A stretch of 64,000 nt of DNA from the NCBI GenBank assembly GCA_039803925.1, contig JBDRZL010000002.1, forward strand, positions 62,001 through 126,000, read 5' to 3'. Source of the stretch: a candidate division WOR-3 bacterium. Its GTDB lineage: Bacteria > Hydrothermota > Hydrothermia > Hydrothermales > JAJRUZ01. This document shows positions 63,820 through 64,000 of this stretch, in pieces (the first letter of the stretch is position 1; each line of letters begins with the position of its first letter). Made by a program: the position numbers and the translations under genes. Below the pieces are notes generated by a model. It was given only the letters and a program-made list of their open reading frames with translations. It did not search any database and was not told where the DNA came from.

Positions 63820-64000
63820 TAAGCGTTTTTCTGAGATAAAAAGATAAAAATTGTTTTTAAAATAATCTTTAAATCTAATAGGAAAGACCAGTTGTCAATA
63901 TAATAAAGATCATATCTCAACCTTTCCTCTATTGATGTGTCACCACGCCATCCGTGAACCTGTGCCCATCCTGTTATACCACCTTTTACCCTGTGTCTTT
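63816..64000 (-). CDS. undecaprenyl-phosphate sugar phosphotransferase, C-terminal end (partial)
   Basis: Only the last 60 codons are inside the window; the gene continues past its right edge. They encode [22 protein letters not shown], then [27 protein letters not shown]. This is the conserved C-terminus of the WcaJ/RfbP bacterial sugar transferases, which start polysaccharide synthesis by linking a sugar phosphate to undecaprenyl phosphate at the inner membrane. Confidence 0.9.
   Translation of the reverse strand, partial: RHRVKGGITGWAQVHGWRGDTSIEERLRYDLYYIDNWSFLLDLKIILKTIFIFLSQKNAY

Overview
The window is a gene-dense, strongly A+T-rich stretch of a bacterial chromosome. Three pairs of neighbouring convergent genes share a single TTAA for both stop codons, and many genes overlap by 4 bases. 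The cell has an outer membrane (BamA-type protein, LolC/LolD pair, parvulin-like chaperone, heptosyltransferase-like enzyme). Thermophily is suggested by a two-domain protein disulfide oxidoreductase, a tryptophanyl-tRNA synthetase with an iron-sulfur-type cysteine motif, a V-type ATPase subunit, and G+C-rich structural RNAs inside very A+T-rich DNA. An M1 peptidase with a C-terminal FlgD-like domain, McsA/McsB and AddAB fit a deep-branching uncultured lineage such as candidate phylum WOR-3 or Hydrothermae. That placement is inference, not something the sequence proves.

Layout. 0-7 kb: ccdA and a small membrane protein (minus); valS, phosphoglucose/phosphomannose isomerase and a sugar nucleotidyltransferase (plus); miaB (minus). 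7-12 kb: M28-like aminopeptidase, Hsp20, Lon (plus). 12-19 kb: a minus-strand operon prfB-lysS-lolC-lolD-mcsA-mcsB-merR followed by a ParB-like gene. 19-24 kb: LuxC-like reductase, M1 peptidase, a small basic protein, RNase P RNA, tRNA-Asn, lipA. 24-37.5 kb: a long minus-strand operon (DUF4416, glycosyltransferase, M23 lipoprotein, alr, LysM protein, purQ, histidine kinase, heptosyltransferase, addA, addB, CoA-binding protein). 37.5-44.3 kb: NtrB/NtrC-like pair, serS, an aldolase-MazG fusion, a putative outer-membrane protein, trpS, ribE. 44.3-48 kb: SNF transporter with an uncalled 34-residue partner, PadR, PDO, a PPC-domain protein, a decayed coiled-coil gene. 48-55 kb: acyP, purL, glycosyltransferase, ftsK, rfbD. 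55-64 kb: atpD-ppiD-bamA (minus), a lipoprotein, a multiheme cytochrome, tRNA-Gln, ispE, thiE, a flippase and the end of a sugar-phosphate transferase.

Themes. Envelope and polysaccharide functions (sugar nucleotides, glycosyltransferases, flippase, Lol, Bam, M23, LysM, Alr) are mixed with translation (four aminoacyl-tRNA synthetases, RF2, MiaB, RNase P) and protein quality control (Hsp20, Lon, McsAB).

The most notable signals are in gene expression. Genes that open a transcription unit repeatedly have a -10 box only 5-9 bases before the start codon, often with a good -35 box, and lack a Shine-Dalgarno sequence. This points to leaderless mRNAs. Internal genes use Shine-Dalgarno sequences or stop/start overlaps. 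The tRNA-Asn promoter is placed so that transcription starts within about 0-3 bases of the mature tRNA 5' end. The ispE stop codon lies inside tRNA-Gln. The bamA-like gene carries an intact POTRA domain upstream of its first ordinary start codon, apparently translated from ATT behind a Shine-Dalgarno-like sequence.
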